Source: Dictyophora rubrovolvata
Lineage: Eukaryota; Basidiomycota; Agaricomycetes; Phallales; Phallaceae
NCBI GenBank assembly: GCA_029959195.1
Contig: CP114119.1
Coordinates: 682,001-746,000 of the forward strand
Reading direction: 5' to 3'
DNA length: 64,000 nt
Within the stretch, counting starts at the first letter, position 1; each line of letters starts with the position of its first letter. Below the pieces are notes generated by a model. The model was not told where the DNA came from. It saw only the letters and a list, made by a program, of their open reading frames with translations, and searched no databases. Shown here one piece after another: positions 22,456-33,949 of the stretch. The translations under genes were made by a program, and so were the position numbers.

Positions 22456-23482
22456 ATGCTACAACCAAATCGAGGCGCTCAATATCAAAAACTTCCTGAG
22501 GACGAGGCCCTGCTTGAAGATGATGGTTAGCCCATATAGCCTTATCAAAAAGTTACACCTCACTGACATCGAGCTCAATACAGGACCCGGAGTGATTCAA
22601 CGCACGAAGTCGATCAAACCCCGCAATCTAATTGAGAACGTGCTCAAAATTTCCACCATCATCATACTTATATGCGCAATTCTGGATGGAGCTCTTTTGG
22701 CCTACTTCGTCTTCCGTTCTAATAACGTGTCTCTTCGGGCTGCATATGACGTGCGAAATTTAGAGTCGCCTAGTTCTTATGTTAGACTAGAACGTTTGTA
22801 TCGTCATAAGCCCGCCGCTGTGACTTTTCCACCGATTCACAACCGCGCCCGATATTTCATTCAAGTGTCCTCTAAGGAGCGTACCAAAAGTCATAGAGTG
22901 TGGCCAACGGTCGTCCAAAGCAACACTGACCAAGGATTCGTGCCCAATGCGAATAACTATTTTCAAGTGACGGACAAAGTCAGCTTTTTTCTTGAAGTTT
23001 TTTAGTTTTTTTAGACAATCTGATGCAAATGTCAGGTTTCAACGATTGCCCAGTTTCGGACCATGGATTTTGGAATGGAAAACTGCAGCCTCTATCTCGA
23101 CTTTCCGTCAATGCCGAGTACTGCAACAAACATCACGCGGATCTCAAGTTCCGAAGGCGAGACTGCCATACTTGATGTATGGGCTTTGGAAAGTGACAAA
23201 AGGCTGAATCCTCGCCAGATAACTTGGAACACTAAGCCTGCTCGTCGAAAGTACCTTGGTTCAGCCCAGGTCACATTCGGGACTAGATTATTATTTTCTA
23301 CGTTCAGATGCAAGTCAGGCTCTTATCAAACTTTCGAAATCGGGTGTTCCAGCGAAAATTGCAACGTCACCAGTACTGATGTCGAATGGAAAAACGATGG
23401 TACGTGTTGATATCCGCCGCGATATTCTAGTAGTAACGATAATCCTCTAGTGTTCTACCTAATTCAGAACCAGTCGATTTGA
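22456..23482 (+). CDS. But2 C-terminal-domain-like membrane protein
   Basis: Four exons: 22456-22525, 22584-22978, 23036-23399 and 23451-23482 (stop TGA). The start MLQPNRGAQYQKLPEDEALL is a short acidic cytosolic tail. A single membrane segment follows (ISTIIILICAILDGALLAYF). The extracytoplasmic part has the features of a large basidiomycete family often annotated as 'ubiquitin 3 binding protein But2 C-terminal domain': LESPSSYVRLERLY, VSTIAQFRTMDFGMENC, DVWALES, NPRQITWNTKPARR, YQTFEIGCSSENC and the end FYLIQNQSI. The role is unknown; the ectodomain is probably a beta-sandwich. It sits between the secreted repeat peptide gene and the UstYa-like pair and points the same way as the latter. 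Confidence 0.72.
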
Positions 23483-24231
23483 GCAGCGAGCAGATTAACT
23501 ATAAGGAAATTCATAAATCTTTTCTTGAAAACCAAGCGCTGTAATACGACTAAGTAAATGCGATTCGTCTGTTTTAATTTTGTTTTGTTACATATGACCA
23601 AATGTCTAAGTTGTCAAAACCGACCCTTGCTTGAACATCTTATCCTCAAATCTCAGTCGTACCTGGGGTGAGACGATGGCAATAAATGTGTTGGATATAT
23701 AATCACCGCCAATCTGGTACCTTTTAACACTGATCAATGTGGCGCTGTCACTGACGGCTTATCAGTCTTTAGTCGGTATACTCCGGAAGTTTACGTCCGA
23801 AGTGGCGCGCTACGGCTCAAGGCCGTCACCAAATTAGCAAGTCCTCCACACCCTTGTTTAAATTTTTATGATTCTCCACGACTCGGATGGTGCAGCAACC
23901 TGACTCAGACCGTGAGTCAAAGGTGAAGATTACCAAGAATCCAAAAGCAATCTATCTCAAAAATGGAAAAGATTCTGACAGGGTTAACGCTTGTCCCGAT
24001 TACACCTACTTGGAAAACAAGATCTGAACGCAAACAAGATCGATGACCAGTGCATCCCGATTCACCCATATACGACGCGTAACTCCGATGAAAACTTCGA
24101 GAGAGTTTCCGAAATCCCTTCTCATTGAATTGGGACTTTCAGGTTCGTTTAGCGGCTCTCTGAAGATCTACAAACGCATAAGCCTGTCGTCCTCAGTACC
24201 TCTTCTCGCAACCTTTCTTCCTTCCTGCTAA
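23483..24231. other. intergenic region
   Basis: About 750 bp between the But2-like and first UstYa-like genes. No supported gene. A sequence 'AATGTATCTC' provides the downstream start; the rest shows only short open frames. Confidence 0.4.
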
Positions 24232-24837
24232 ATGTATCTCACACTCCCCCTAAAATTGGGAATTATCGCGACTGCAGTCGTGAAAGGAGCACTACTCATC
24301 GTGATTTGGAAGGAACAAATTGGTCGTACAGTTTCGCAGAATCAACCGATATACTGTAAGTTTGCGTTTCAATTTGGAAGGACGCGGAATTCTTGAATGA
24401 TATCTTCAATTTCCCCCCACTGTGTACTAGACTCTATGAATAGGGATGTTCCAAGTCTCCAAAAGTCCCCAAATCGCCTCGTTAATATGAACATAGAGGA
24501 TACCGTTCATTATGGAATTTTCGAGCCTGCGGCAGATATGGAATGGGCCGAACTCGTTCCCAACGGTGGTCTGGTCGAAGTCAACAATGAAACGTATACT
24601 ATCGCATTATTCCATCAGTTAGGTTGTCTTGACGTTGTACGTCGAGCTCTAAGAGACAGGTTGACATATAAGGCTGGAGAGCTGGAAAGACACTGTCTTA
24701 ATTATCTACGGCAGACGTTGGTGTGCAGGAGTGACATCCATGTGGAGGTGTTGGGAGGTCCTTTGAGCCACACCGAAGCAATTCAAGATACATTTATATG
24801 CAATGATTGGGAAAGCGTGTATAACAGTGTTAATTAG
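24232..24837 (+). CDS. UstYa-like (DUF3328) protein, copy 1, degenerate motifs
   Basis: Two exons, 24232-24355 and 24431-24837, give 176 residues. There is an N-terminal membrane anchor (LGIIATAVVKGALLIVIW) and a lumenal domain of the UstYa family: VHYGIFEPAADMEWAELVP, FHQLGCLDVVRRAL, HCLNYLRQTLVC and CNDWESVYN. UstYa/UstYb proteins catalyse oxidative cyclisation or other oxidation in fungal ribosomal peptide (ustiloxin, cyclochlorotine, asperipin) pathways and usually have two HxxHC motifs. Here the first reads HQLGC and the second LERHC, so one His of each is missing. It may be inactive or have a partner or structural role, as non-catalytic UstYa paralogues do. The next gene is a paralogue with both motifs intact. 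Confidence 0.85.
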
Positions 24838-25726
24838 AACTCTAAGAATTCAAATACAGTCTACTTCGAAATCGAGCTTCCTATCTATTCAACGAACAAC
24901 ATGGCTTGCGACGTGCAGTCTTTCAGCATTGAAACTCAAAGCTTCGGCTCTGGCTATGTTATCCATCAAGGTGTTATACAGATTTGCAGCGACGAGTTAT
25001 GATCGAACTATACGTCCAGGCAGAAAAAGTACGAGTTTGAGATTTACCTTAGATTTTACCACGAGTTCAGCCGAATTATTTTTTTCAGTACTAATTTAGT
25101 AGATTTCGCGCTTCAAAAGGTGAATCTACTATTAGTAGTACTGAAAAACTCAGATTTCACCAAGATATTAGTCAAAATTTTTAGATGATGATTAAGTCGC
25201 CCCGAAATTGTAGTTTTTCGGCCTGGCGGCCGCGGTGTAGGCCCCTAGTAACAAAAATCAAAGAAATTTTCTGAACTAGCCAACCCAGGCATTGTTAAAT
25301 AATCAAACCCATAAAAGCCTTAGCGTTGTTCGGAACTTAAGAGAGCTCACGACAAGACTTCCAAGACGTATATACATAAAAATTCGGAAGTAACCAATAT
25401 TCAATACGCGGGATGCTAGTACAGCTCTCCAGAAGGTTATTAGTCAGTGAGTCACGCCAATCGAAGCTACCTGACGAACCTGAAGCTCCTAATCAGGGAT
25501 TTTCGACTCGGCGGTATGATTGCGTATGTGAGTGTGGCGATCTGTTTTTGAGCTTGATTAAATCAATTAGGGTCTTTCCTATTTTCGACAATGTGCGAGG
25601 CTCTCACGAGTGTCAATAATCATCCCCAGTGCGGATTTCAAATATGTATATCTCTGTACTGCTGCCTGCACCTTACTTTACCCGCTGAGTTTCAGTTTTG
25701 AAAAACCTCGTATTCTACTCAAAAGA
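24838..25726. other. intergenic region containing an imperfect hairpin
   Basis: No gene is supported between the two UstYa-like copies. It contains a 69-nt imperfect inverted repeat at 25080-25148. The presumed promoter of copy 2 lies at the right end. Confidence 0.45.
25080..25148. repeat. imperfect inverted repeat (hairpin, MITE-like)
   Basis: The left arm TTTTTCAGTACTAATTTAG pairs with the right arm, whose complement reads TTTTTCAGTACTACTAATAG. Both arms continue into TAGATT. The arms are about 26 bp with one gap and a few mismatches around a ~15 nt loop. This looks like a tiny MITE or a fold-back terminator of the upstream gene. Confidence 0.5.
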
Positions 25727-26480
25727 ATGACCATAACCTCAAGCCATTGGCAAACAGGAGCAATTCTTTCAATGTCCATTTTATCCCTTCTCACCACGTT
25801 CCGGCTGTTCCAAGTTGTAATGATGCCTTTAGAGCAGTCCATGGGGGGATTTCCTCCAACAAGTATCTACAGTCAGTCTAACGTGATCATTTCGCCTGCG
25901 TTTTTTTTTTCTCGATTGACCTAATAATTATCACATTAGCATTTCAAGATGATGATTACGCTCCTTTTCTCCCTGTCCCCCCGGGTCCGCCAGTGGAAAT
26001 GGATTTCGAAGAAAGTGTTCACTACCCTCTCACTTTAACTGACGGGTTTGACGACGAGTGGTTATACAATTTACCTTTCGGGACAGGGAGTTATAGAGTC
26101 ACAAACGAGGACGGTCCTATTGTTACGGAGATTGCAGCATTCCATCAGCTCCACTGCCTGAGACTATTCATTAGAGATATGACTTCGCATAACACCAGTT
26201 TGGGCCACACACGTCACTGTTTGAACTATTTGCGTGAAGGTTTTTTATGCGAAGCAGACACCACGCTGGAACCGAAGGAGTTCTTTACGAAGAATGCTAC
26301 CAATTATTACAACTATCCTACTAGAGTTTGCAGAGATTGGACGACCGTGTACAACGTTATGGAAGATAATTGGAGGGAATGGCTTCACTACCAAGCTCTG
26401 AATACTTGTGAGTTTCCCCCCCTTGTATGCGTTTTCACTGTGAAATTTATGTCAATGTTCTTTCTTTAGCAGCCGGCTGA
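25727..26480 (+). CDS. UstYa-like (DUF3328) oxidase, copy 2, intact motifs
   Basis: Three exons: 25727-25871, 25940-26407 and 26470-26480 (stop TGA), about 207 residues. The N-terminal anchor is TGAILSMSILSLLTTFRLFQ. The lumenal domain has both UstYa motifs, HQLHC (in IAAFHQLHCLRLFIRD) and HTRHC (in GHTRHCLNYLREGFLC), plus VCRDWTTVYN and the W-rich NWREWLHYQ end. The paired HxxHC motifs are the proposed metal/copper-binding catalytic residues of the family. It is a tandem paralogue of the gene at 24232. UstYa-type genes normally lie beside a peptide precursor with a signal peptide and repeats; such a gene is present at 21213-21711. Confidence 0.9.
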
Positions 26481-26945
26481 ACGTATCAGAGTAGAAAGTT
26501 AAACCTGAAACTCTTTGTTTATACCATGTGTCCTGCGTTCAGATGAAGTGTAAAGTGAATTAGTACGATTTTATTAATATGTGACACCCTCACAATGGAA
26601 TATCACAACACATTGTTAATGTTATCCATAATTCCAATTCTGCCAGTGTTCTCTGGTCAGGAGTCATCAATGTACATAATAAACTCAAATCCTGTAAGGT
26701 AGTCGAAGAGTCTAAAATTCTGATCCAGGAAGGCCTCTTTGAACGTTTTTCAAGTTCAGCCCATAGGCGTGCTAGATGAATCTTCAGTACTTCAGTCCTC
26801 CAGTATTCATACAGACACAAATATATCACGGCTCAATCCATTACTTAAACTCATGTACACAGATCACCTGCTTTTACTACACGATTGATACATTGCAACA
26901 AGAACTAGATGAAAGGGGAACCTTCATAATACTAACCCTCAGGCT
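26481..26945. other. convergent intergenic region
   Basis: 465 bp between the UstYa-like copy 2 stop and the 3' end of the MYND protein gene. No motif-bearing frame seen. Confidence 0.45.
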
Positions 26946-28945
26946 TTATGCACCGTTCTCTGCAGCTTCGGTCTCCGTCTGGAGATCCACGATTCTCTTT
27001 ACATATGGTGTAATAATACAAGTGAAACCATTTACAGAGGCAGGGAGACGACTCCAGGAACCTCCTGTCTTCTGACCAGGCTTCATAAATGGATTGACAT
27101 CACAGTCGAATTCATGCTTGATGCGCAAATTATTGGCACCGTCTTCACCATACCTGATATCCATAAAAAAAACTAAGATTAAAATGTTATGTGAGACCCG
27201 GGAAGAATCATTAACTTACGTTTGTTTCATCCACTCGCTCGCATCTTGTGGAAGATCGACCGTAAGATTTTTCACAAGTCCCTGATTCAACTCAAGACTC
27301 GCTTCCATAAACTCCGTAACACCAAATGGTATACCATAAGCCCTACTCGATACAATACTTGATTGCCACTCTTGATAAGCACCCAAGCCCGCATTCAAAC
27401 CAATGATAGCATCAGGGAGTGGAGCACCAAATCGCAAGACTTCGGGTGTCCACGTTGGACCGCCTCCCCAAAGGATCACACGTATGGATCCACCTCCAAG
27501 AGATTCTGGAGCGGTGTAGGAGTAAACACTGTCATCGTTCGTTTTACTTTTGACGAGGATAGAATCGGACGAGCCGAGCTGTCGCCCGCTGTGCAGGAGC
27601 ATGTAAGATGATTCACCAAAGAAGATGAGCTCGAGATTTGTGTTTGGGAGGAGTAGGGCCAGTTCGCCAAAGCTGGAACGTGGGGTCAGCAACTATATGT
27701 CAAGAAATGAAGACTATAATTTTAACCCACATAGGTAGATAGTCCAATTCCTCTTCGGCCCCGATATAGTGCACTAAAAGAGTCTTCTTTTCGGCACCAA
27801 TCCTCATTCTCGTATCATCAGGGGTCAACTTCAGCTTCTTCAAGATTCTATATACGCTCAAAGGCCAGTGAAGTAAAAGAGCGGCAGGAGATTTAAGTGG
27901 TAAACCTCTCCATTCGTAATAACTCTTCCAGTTATCCTCGAACGCAGGTGGAAAACTAGGAACCTTGCGAGTGTCATTCGAGTCAGAGTCGTCGAATGTA
28001 AGCCAGGGTATTTCGTCATCTGGCAATTTCCATCCCGCTCTCTCATCTGCGAAGTCGGGTTGCAATAAGGATGTACCCCATTCGAAATCTCGTAGACCGT
28101 GTTCATCGCAGCAAGGTTCCTCTGACCTGCCGATAAATATATGCGATTTATATCTTATTTTTTCCTGATTTTCTCTATAATGTAAGGTTTACTCACCAAA
28201 ACCCGAATTCTTTGCCATGCCCAAGGATACCTCTCGATGCTAAGAGAACCCGATGTCTGAACGTTCCATCATTCTCGATCCTAGCCCACGGGAATTGATT
28301 AAGTATCTCCTGAAATATCGGTATTTTCGACATTTGTTCCTATCATCCGCTCAATCACTCTCGTCGATTTCGAGGGGGAAAAAATAACAATAACAATAAC
28401 ACACCTTGTTCTGGTCGCACATTAGTCCATGACCCGGGGCAACGCTCTCGAAAAAAGTCGGTCAGCCATATTGCTCAGAACTTTGGTCAACGATGATAAG
28501 AGCTTACCCCACTAGATTTATCAATGACTCTATCTTGCCATCCTGACTTGGCGCACTGGAAACCAATCATACCTCTTCAATACTAAACAAACAATTTAAT
28601 CTTACCTCCGTACTGCAATACCAAATAGACTATGCAGATTCGTCACTCAGATTGTTTTTTGTCCCACTGGCAGTCATAATATCTTTTACTCACTCTGCAA
28701 TTTCCACATAGCAAACTCTGGTTATTGATTCAGTATTTTACTCCACGCAAGATAGATTTCCTCAAGACACTAACCTTGGGTTCCTCCTTCTTACAATGCG
28801 CACACTCGATTATCTCGCTGAAATCCGGCTTCTCCACGCCATCCATTTTATCGATATCACTGGGGGACCCCACATCTTTCGATGCAACCGCGGCAGCGAG
28901 CAATTTAGCTCGTTCATACTCATCATTAAAGTGTACTATACCCAT
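26946..28945 (-). CDS. MYND zinc-finger protein with Mss51-type C-terminal domain
   Basis: The protein starts MGIVHFNDEYERAKLLAAAV and soon enters a MYND-like finger: CAHCKKEEPK, spliced to SLLCGNCR, then a degenerate second half around GFQCAKSGWQDRVID. A central block (ILNQFPWARIENDGTFRHRV, GILGHGKEFGFW) is followed by the C-terminal domain named after mitochondrial splicing suppressor 51: LLVHYIGAEEELDYLPMW, ELALLLPNTNLELIFFGE, VILWGGGPTW, AIIGLNAGLGAYQEW and GIPFGVTEFMEASLE. It ends ETEAAENGA at 26946. There are about eight exons with short introns; the one at ~27700 is the least certain. Mss51 in yeast controls COX1 expression, but many fungal proteins share this domain without that role, so the function here is open. 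Confidence 0.78.
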
Positions 28946-29680
28946 TTGAAAACGTAAAAAGCAAAAGCGGTCGAAAAGCTGAGACCAAGGAGCCCGAAAT
29001 CCCTATAACTAATTTATCCACCCCTCAAGAGAAATTCTCCCACCCAACAATCATCCCGCAATTCTCATTCCCACGCGGAAAAAGAAGTTTCGAGGGCTCA
29101 AGCCCATCCGTGCATAGCCGAATCATGATGCGGTGGGGTCACGGTACTAACGACAATGGTTGGACAATGGCCGTCTTAGCCTGGCTGGTTAAAAACGAAT
29201 CCGTAGGCTCTCACATGATATGACGCAGGAATAATTTCGCACTGAGAAGTTCCCAGAACGCGCAACAATCGCAGGCTCACGGGTGGTTGTTTGTTTTTCC
29301 AACTCAAGTCTCGCAGGGATGAGAGGGCGCTTCCTGGATGTCTATTGGCTAGTCGAAGCGCAAAGGATTGCCGAGAAATAGAGCCCACTGGCAGATGACT
29401 TTGAAGGATCGGTTTCTTATCCACATGCTTCTTCCATCAACTAATGCTCTAGAAGTTGGTAGAATGTCTATTTGGAATTTCACGATAGATGAAAAACGAG
29501 CTTTTCTCTCGTCAGAGCGAACTAAAAACACGAGTTCAATCAACCATTCCCCAGATATAATAAATACAACGCTGCCTCAAGAAAAGAAAATTCAAGTCCT
29601 TTCAGGATATAATTCTAATTCTACTTTTTCCGGAGAAAAGGTATGAGTGACAAAACAGGCGATCAAAGAGAAGCGTGTTA
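28946..29680. other. intergenic region
   Basis: 735 bp holding the promoter of the MYND protein gene and the 3' region of the guanylyltransferase gene. Open frames on both strands here overlap one another without motifs. Confidence 0.45.
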
Positions 29681-31433
29681 TTATAAAGTCGACTTCCAGC
29701 CAGCTTCACGGCATTTTGCGACAAGTTTTTTGACCTGACAGATACATTAATTCTATAAAAACAAACAAACCATACACTCGACTTACTTCTTGACTTCGTG
29801 CCCGCGTAGTGACAAGTAAAGCATCCTGCGTATCAACGATGACGAGGTCGTCCACGCCTAAGCATGCCACCAATCGCCCAGTGGCGGGAACGATGATACC
29901 TCCGGCCGTCTGTTCTGTAACGACTAGAAAAAGACGATTTAGAACAGGTAAATATACGTTCAATACACGACGACGATATATACTCACCCAAGCTAGAATC
30001 GCCTAGCACACGTGGTTGATTGACTTCAGCGGGAATCATCTCAGATAGCGATGCAAAGTCTCCAACGTCATCCCAGCCTTTCGATAAGAAAGAGTCAAAT
30101 TAGCAGAGGAAAAATAGAACCGGGGTTTTCTCGGCGTACCGAATGTGGATGGTATAACAGCTACTTTACCCTCGAGAGCAGCAGGTTCAGCCACAGCATG
30201 ATCTATAGCGATTTTGGGTAATGTAGGCCAAATATCGGCCAGTGCCTTCTCTCTCGCGATATCATCATCCCAAACAGCAGCGATTTTCTGCAATCCATCC
30301 GCAAGGTCCGGCTGATACGTCTTCAAGAGGTCCATCAGGCGCTGGGCTTTCACAACGAACATACCAGCATTCCAACGATAATTACCGGTACTAAGATAAG
30401 ACGCGGCGGTTTTCGCGTCAGGCTTCTCTTTAAACTGAACGACGAGTCGTGCGTTCGGTGCGTCTTGAATATCAAGGCTATCACCAAGACGGATGTATCC
30501 GAATCCAGTTTCGGGATGAGAAGGCGCGATACCGATAGTGACGAGAAGGTCGCGGCGTGCGGTGATAACAGCTTCAGCAACAGCACTCAAAAAGGCGTCC
30601 GCACCGCTGATCATATGGTCTGCTGCGAAACTGCCGAGAATAGCATCAGGGTCTTTTCGACATAGTACAGCAGCTGCCAGTCCAATTGCAGCGCCGCTTT
30701 CTTTGGGACTAGGCTCGGCGAGGAGGTTGCCCGGAAGAACGTCTGGTAGCTGATCGCGCACGGCGTCGCTGTGAAGTTTGCCTGTAACGATCATCATACG
30801 CGTTGGAGTTGCGAGAGGCAGGAGACGGTCCCATGTTGCTTGAATGAGCGATCTGCCGCGCAGTGTAAGGTCTAAAAGAAACTTGGGACAGCTTTCTCGA
30901 GATAGAGGCCATAAGCGTGTGCCTGCTCCACCTGCGGGAATGACCGCCCAGAAGTCTTTAATGTCCACCGACTTTCTGAAAGGATATATGGATAGATCGG
31001 AACCACCGAGTCTTGGAGGTACATAAACTGATGCTGGCCCAGAAGGTGCGAGAAAAGGACTTCTGGTAGCACGAAGTTGGGGGGACGGAGGAGCAGTGAG
31101 GTTTCCCGTTGTTCTTTGGCCGTTACCGGGCTATAATAGAATGAAATCTTCAAAAAAAAAAAGAGTAAAGCTACATGATTACGAGCACATACGATGCCAT
31201 TTTCCCTAATATGCCTTTCTAATATGGCATTAGCTACTCTAAGTTCGTTACATTCATGTCGAAGTTCGGCAATGTCAAGATTCTAAAAAAAAAGTGAGAT
31301 CAAATAAACCGATGCTAAGCTCTCAATGACTGAATGATAGACAGACCCCTTTTTGCACTACGGACATTATTTGTGAAAACATCTCCTCAACGCTAAGTCC
31401 ATTGGAAGGAAGGCCATGTTTGGTTTTGTCCAT
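29681..31433 (-). CDS. mannose-1-phosphate guanylyltransferase, ManC type, with N-terminal coiled-coil extension
   Basis: Makes GDP-mannose from mannose-1-phosphate and GTP. The ATG at 31433 gives a ~30-residue start (MDKTKHGLPSNGLSVEEMF), then a short helical/coiled segment (LDIAELRHECNELRVANAIL), then a Pro/Ser-rich linker. The catalytic domain begins at DIKDFWAVIPAGG with the nucleotidyltransferase loop GGAGTRLWPLSRE...PKFL. Other visible sites are SFAADHMI, TGFGYIRLGD, QFKEKPDAKTA (catalytic Lys), YRWNAGMFV and STFGWDDVGDF. It ends VKKLVAKCREAGWKSTL. The GTRLWPLSRE form is that of bacterial ManC rather than the eukaryotic GMPP form (GTRLRPLT). There are six exons with GT/AG introns. Roles include cell-wall mannan and glycoprotein supply. 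Confidence 0.88.
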
Positions 31434-31618
31434 TATATGAGTGTTGTTGATGTCTCGGTGAAGGCTTTTTCAGCGGACACAGCAAACGCGCTTACATAAA
31501 AAATGGCCAGTCTGTGTTGTACGTATACTTGTACAATATTCACTTATTTATATTATATACATTGCGGAATAATGTTGTCAATACATGATATAATGCACAG
31601 GACAGGAAAGCAATTGGT

Positions 31619-32100
31619 TCATGAAGCTGTAGTGTTCGTGCTTTGTGGCCGACGTTGGTTGGTCGCGTTCCGCGAATTGCTTGCCACATTGCGCTGTGCG
31701 GCCGTCGCTGCAAAAAACATATGAACATTCATTTCCTTTGTAGATTGATAAAGCAAACAAGGGTTTTTGCACTGACCCCACGGTCGACGATCCATTGGAC
31801 AGCACTGTTTTGACGCTGCCGTGCCAAGCCACTTTATGATACAATGCATATGAAAGACGTGACTACATTCGCCCCACACTGAATGAAAGCAATTAGGAAT
31901 ACATAAGCCCATGAAACAGCAACAGCAACAAGTGACCTACTCAACGGACAATCATCTCCAGGCATCTTACAGCTTGGACAACATCCCTCGAACGCGACAC
32001 GGCAAATACCGCACACATCGTCTTCTCCATTTTCGTCAGTTTGGCCAGTCTGCCATTTCCAGTATCCAATAGCGTGCCACGACTTGACAGTAATTTTCAT
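31619..32100 (-). CDS. APC11: anaphase-promoting complex RING-H2 subunit Apc11
   Basis: Three exons: 32100-31941, 31878-31777 and 31707-31619, 116 residues. The start [19 protein letters not shown] matches the conserved Apc11 N-terminus. The RING-H2 reads [42 protein letters not shown] and [10 protein letters not shown], giving the expected Cys/His zinc ligands and the extra Cys pair typical of Apc11. A short Asn/Gln/Thr-rich tail follows (after PWA) beyond the canonical end. Apc11 is the catalytic E3 module, with Apc2, of the APC/C that drives anaphase and mitotic exit. It is divergent from the HNH nuclease-like gene. Confidence 0.95.
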
Positions 32101-32262
32101 TAGAACCGCGACGCGTGAACGTTTCCGTGTGGAGTGCAAGTGTTTCAACCGTGGTTGGTTACATAAACAAAAGTCCGAGTTTGGTCCGAGTCAAATTTAG
32201 GATACTTGCCATCCATCCGAAGAATCAACGCTGTCAAGCTTAAAAATGAACAATCAATAATT

Positions 32263-33458
32263 ATGCAGGAGAGAAAGGATCTGCGGAACGTGTTTGTGTA
32301 TGATCATGAAGGAATTACTGTTGCGAGTCCGTTCTTTATATTCACCACCTTGTTGTATTCGAATGACTTGTATCAGGTTTCTGGCAATATGGTTTAATAG
32401 ACTGGGAAGAGTTTCACCGCCTCTTAACACACATCCTTTTGTCAGAGGGATGGGCTATCTTTGTCCGATTAGAAGGCGGAAAAAATGGCGAAAGGGTGCC
32501 CGATAACAGTGCTGAGACTGTCCCGGAAGGAGAATATGTGTTACTCACACCAGGTAGGTCTCTGCTCACCCAAGTGATGTCAATACCTGTATCAAACCAT
32601 GGTGTCAGATGGAAAGCCTTTAAATGTCAAATTCCGAGATGTTAGGGCGCGTCCCCGCAATCCAACCGCGTCAACAACAGAGTCGAGAGTCTGCCCTATT
32701 CAATATTCAAGTTCCATATCTCCTGGCTGACTGACCTTTTAAAACAGAAATCCTTTTATCAGGATCGTACCAGGCAACGTGACCCTTACTGCCTAATCAC
32801 CAAAGAGCCCCACAATGATTACTACGCCCGGTTCGACGCCGCCCATATCTTTCCACGGGCACACGATAAGGAAGTATGTCGTCACTATGATAGTGCTTCC
32901 TTATGTTACCATTCTAACGTGTGCTGCTGCAGTGGATAAACAGACATTTTCCGAGCAAAATTACAGATCCTGCTCCTGTTAACGAAGTGGGCGGCCCATC
33001 AAAAATCGATTCCATTCAAAATGTAATGCTTTTGCGGAAAGATCTTCACTTTTCATGGGACAATTATGATTTTGGCGTTAACCCTGATGTGCGTAATTTA
33101 CTTGTATGTCTGCAGATTTTAAAGCCAAGGCTTTTGACAGAGGGGCTATATCATTGTTCCATTCATCAGGGGGCTTGATTCAATTGCAGGAAAGATGCTT
33201 AGTCTGGACCACATACAAGATCCTAATTTACGTCCCCTTGATGATCTCTTCCGTGATCATTTCCTCCAAGGCGTTTTCAAGCACATGAAGGCAGCTGGTG
33301 AGCCCAGCTGGGACTATGAAGACACATTCGGTCCCGGTGCTTTTGATCTCTCCCGGACGGACGTTTGGGGAACCATGGAAGGTCAGGAACAGCTAGAGCT
33401 TGCATTGAGCAATCGCCTTCATTCAACGATCCAACAACAATTGTTACAAACTGGGTAG
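32263..33458 (+). pseudogene. HNH nuclease-domain protein, frame-broken
   Basis: The sequence carries the core of an Agaricomycete HNH family: DPYCLITKEP, then FDAAHIFPRAHDKE, spliced to WINRHFPSKITDPA, PSKIDSIQNVMLLRKDLHFS, WDNYDFGVNPD, then LSLDHIQDPNLRPLDDLF, DHFLQGVFKHMKAAGEPSWD and FDLSRTDVWG. The His of AAHIFP and the later N/H residues are the ββα-metal site. The frame must change at about 32370-32400 (two single-base steps around DLY / RFLAIW / LIDWEEF). It must change again at a G run near 33169-33173, and no introns of normal size explain either place. It is probably a recently decayed gene; base-call errors in homopolymers are the alternative. A second broken copy of the 3' end lies at 35.9-36.1 kb. 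Confidence 0.65.
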
Positions 33459-33949
33459 CTTAATCCATTTAAAAGTGTGACATTTTAGCTGACTGGCATA
33501 TAGACAGCCTAGTTGATTTCTAACACGCTAAGAAGGAAATTCACCGCGACATCGGACTTGTTGACCACAACACTATCGATTTTGCTTTTTCTGTTTACCG
33601 TCTATACCAAGGCCGTTGAGCCGTCACGCTTTTATTGATTACTGAGAAGACTCCGCATTGATGAATCTTATCTTACTCCCTCCGTCCGGCAACAGCCAAG
33701 CCCGAGTACTTTAATAATCGCCGCTCGGAGAAAAAAACAGAAGTTTTGTCGAGGATTAACTTGTCCAAAATAGAATGCGGTAGAATACCATCAGACGAAC
33801 GCTGTAACTGACGTGCTCTGACCAACTTGAGGGGGATGGTAATGGAATTAAGATGGGATGGTATTAGAGCGCAGCTACTACTGGGTGCTATAAATTAACG
33901 ACAAAAAATTCGTGTCACTTACCTTCACTCTCTTCCTACCACCACCACC
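33459..33949. other. intergenic region ending in a core promoter
   Basis: 491 bp without a gene. TATAAATT at 33889-33896 followed by a CT-rich leader and CACCACCACCATGG (Kozak-like) at the right edge looks like a real core promoter for a short downstream transcript. Confidence 0.5.
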
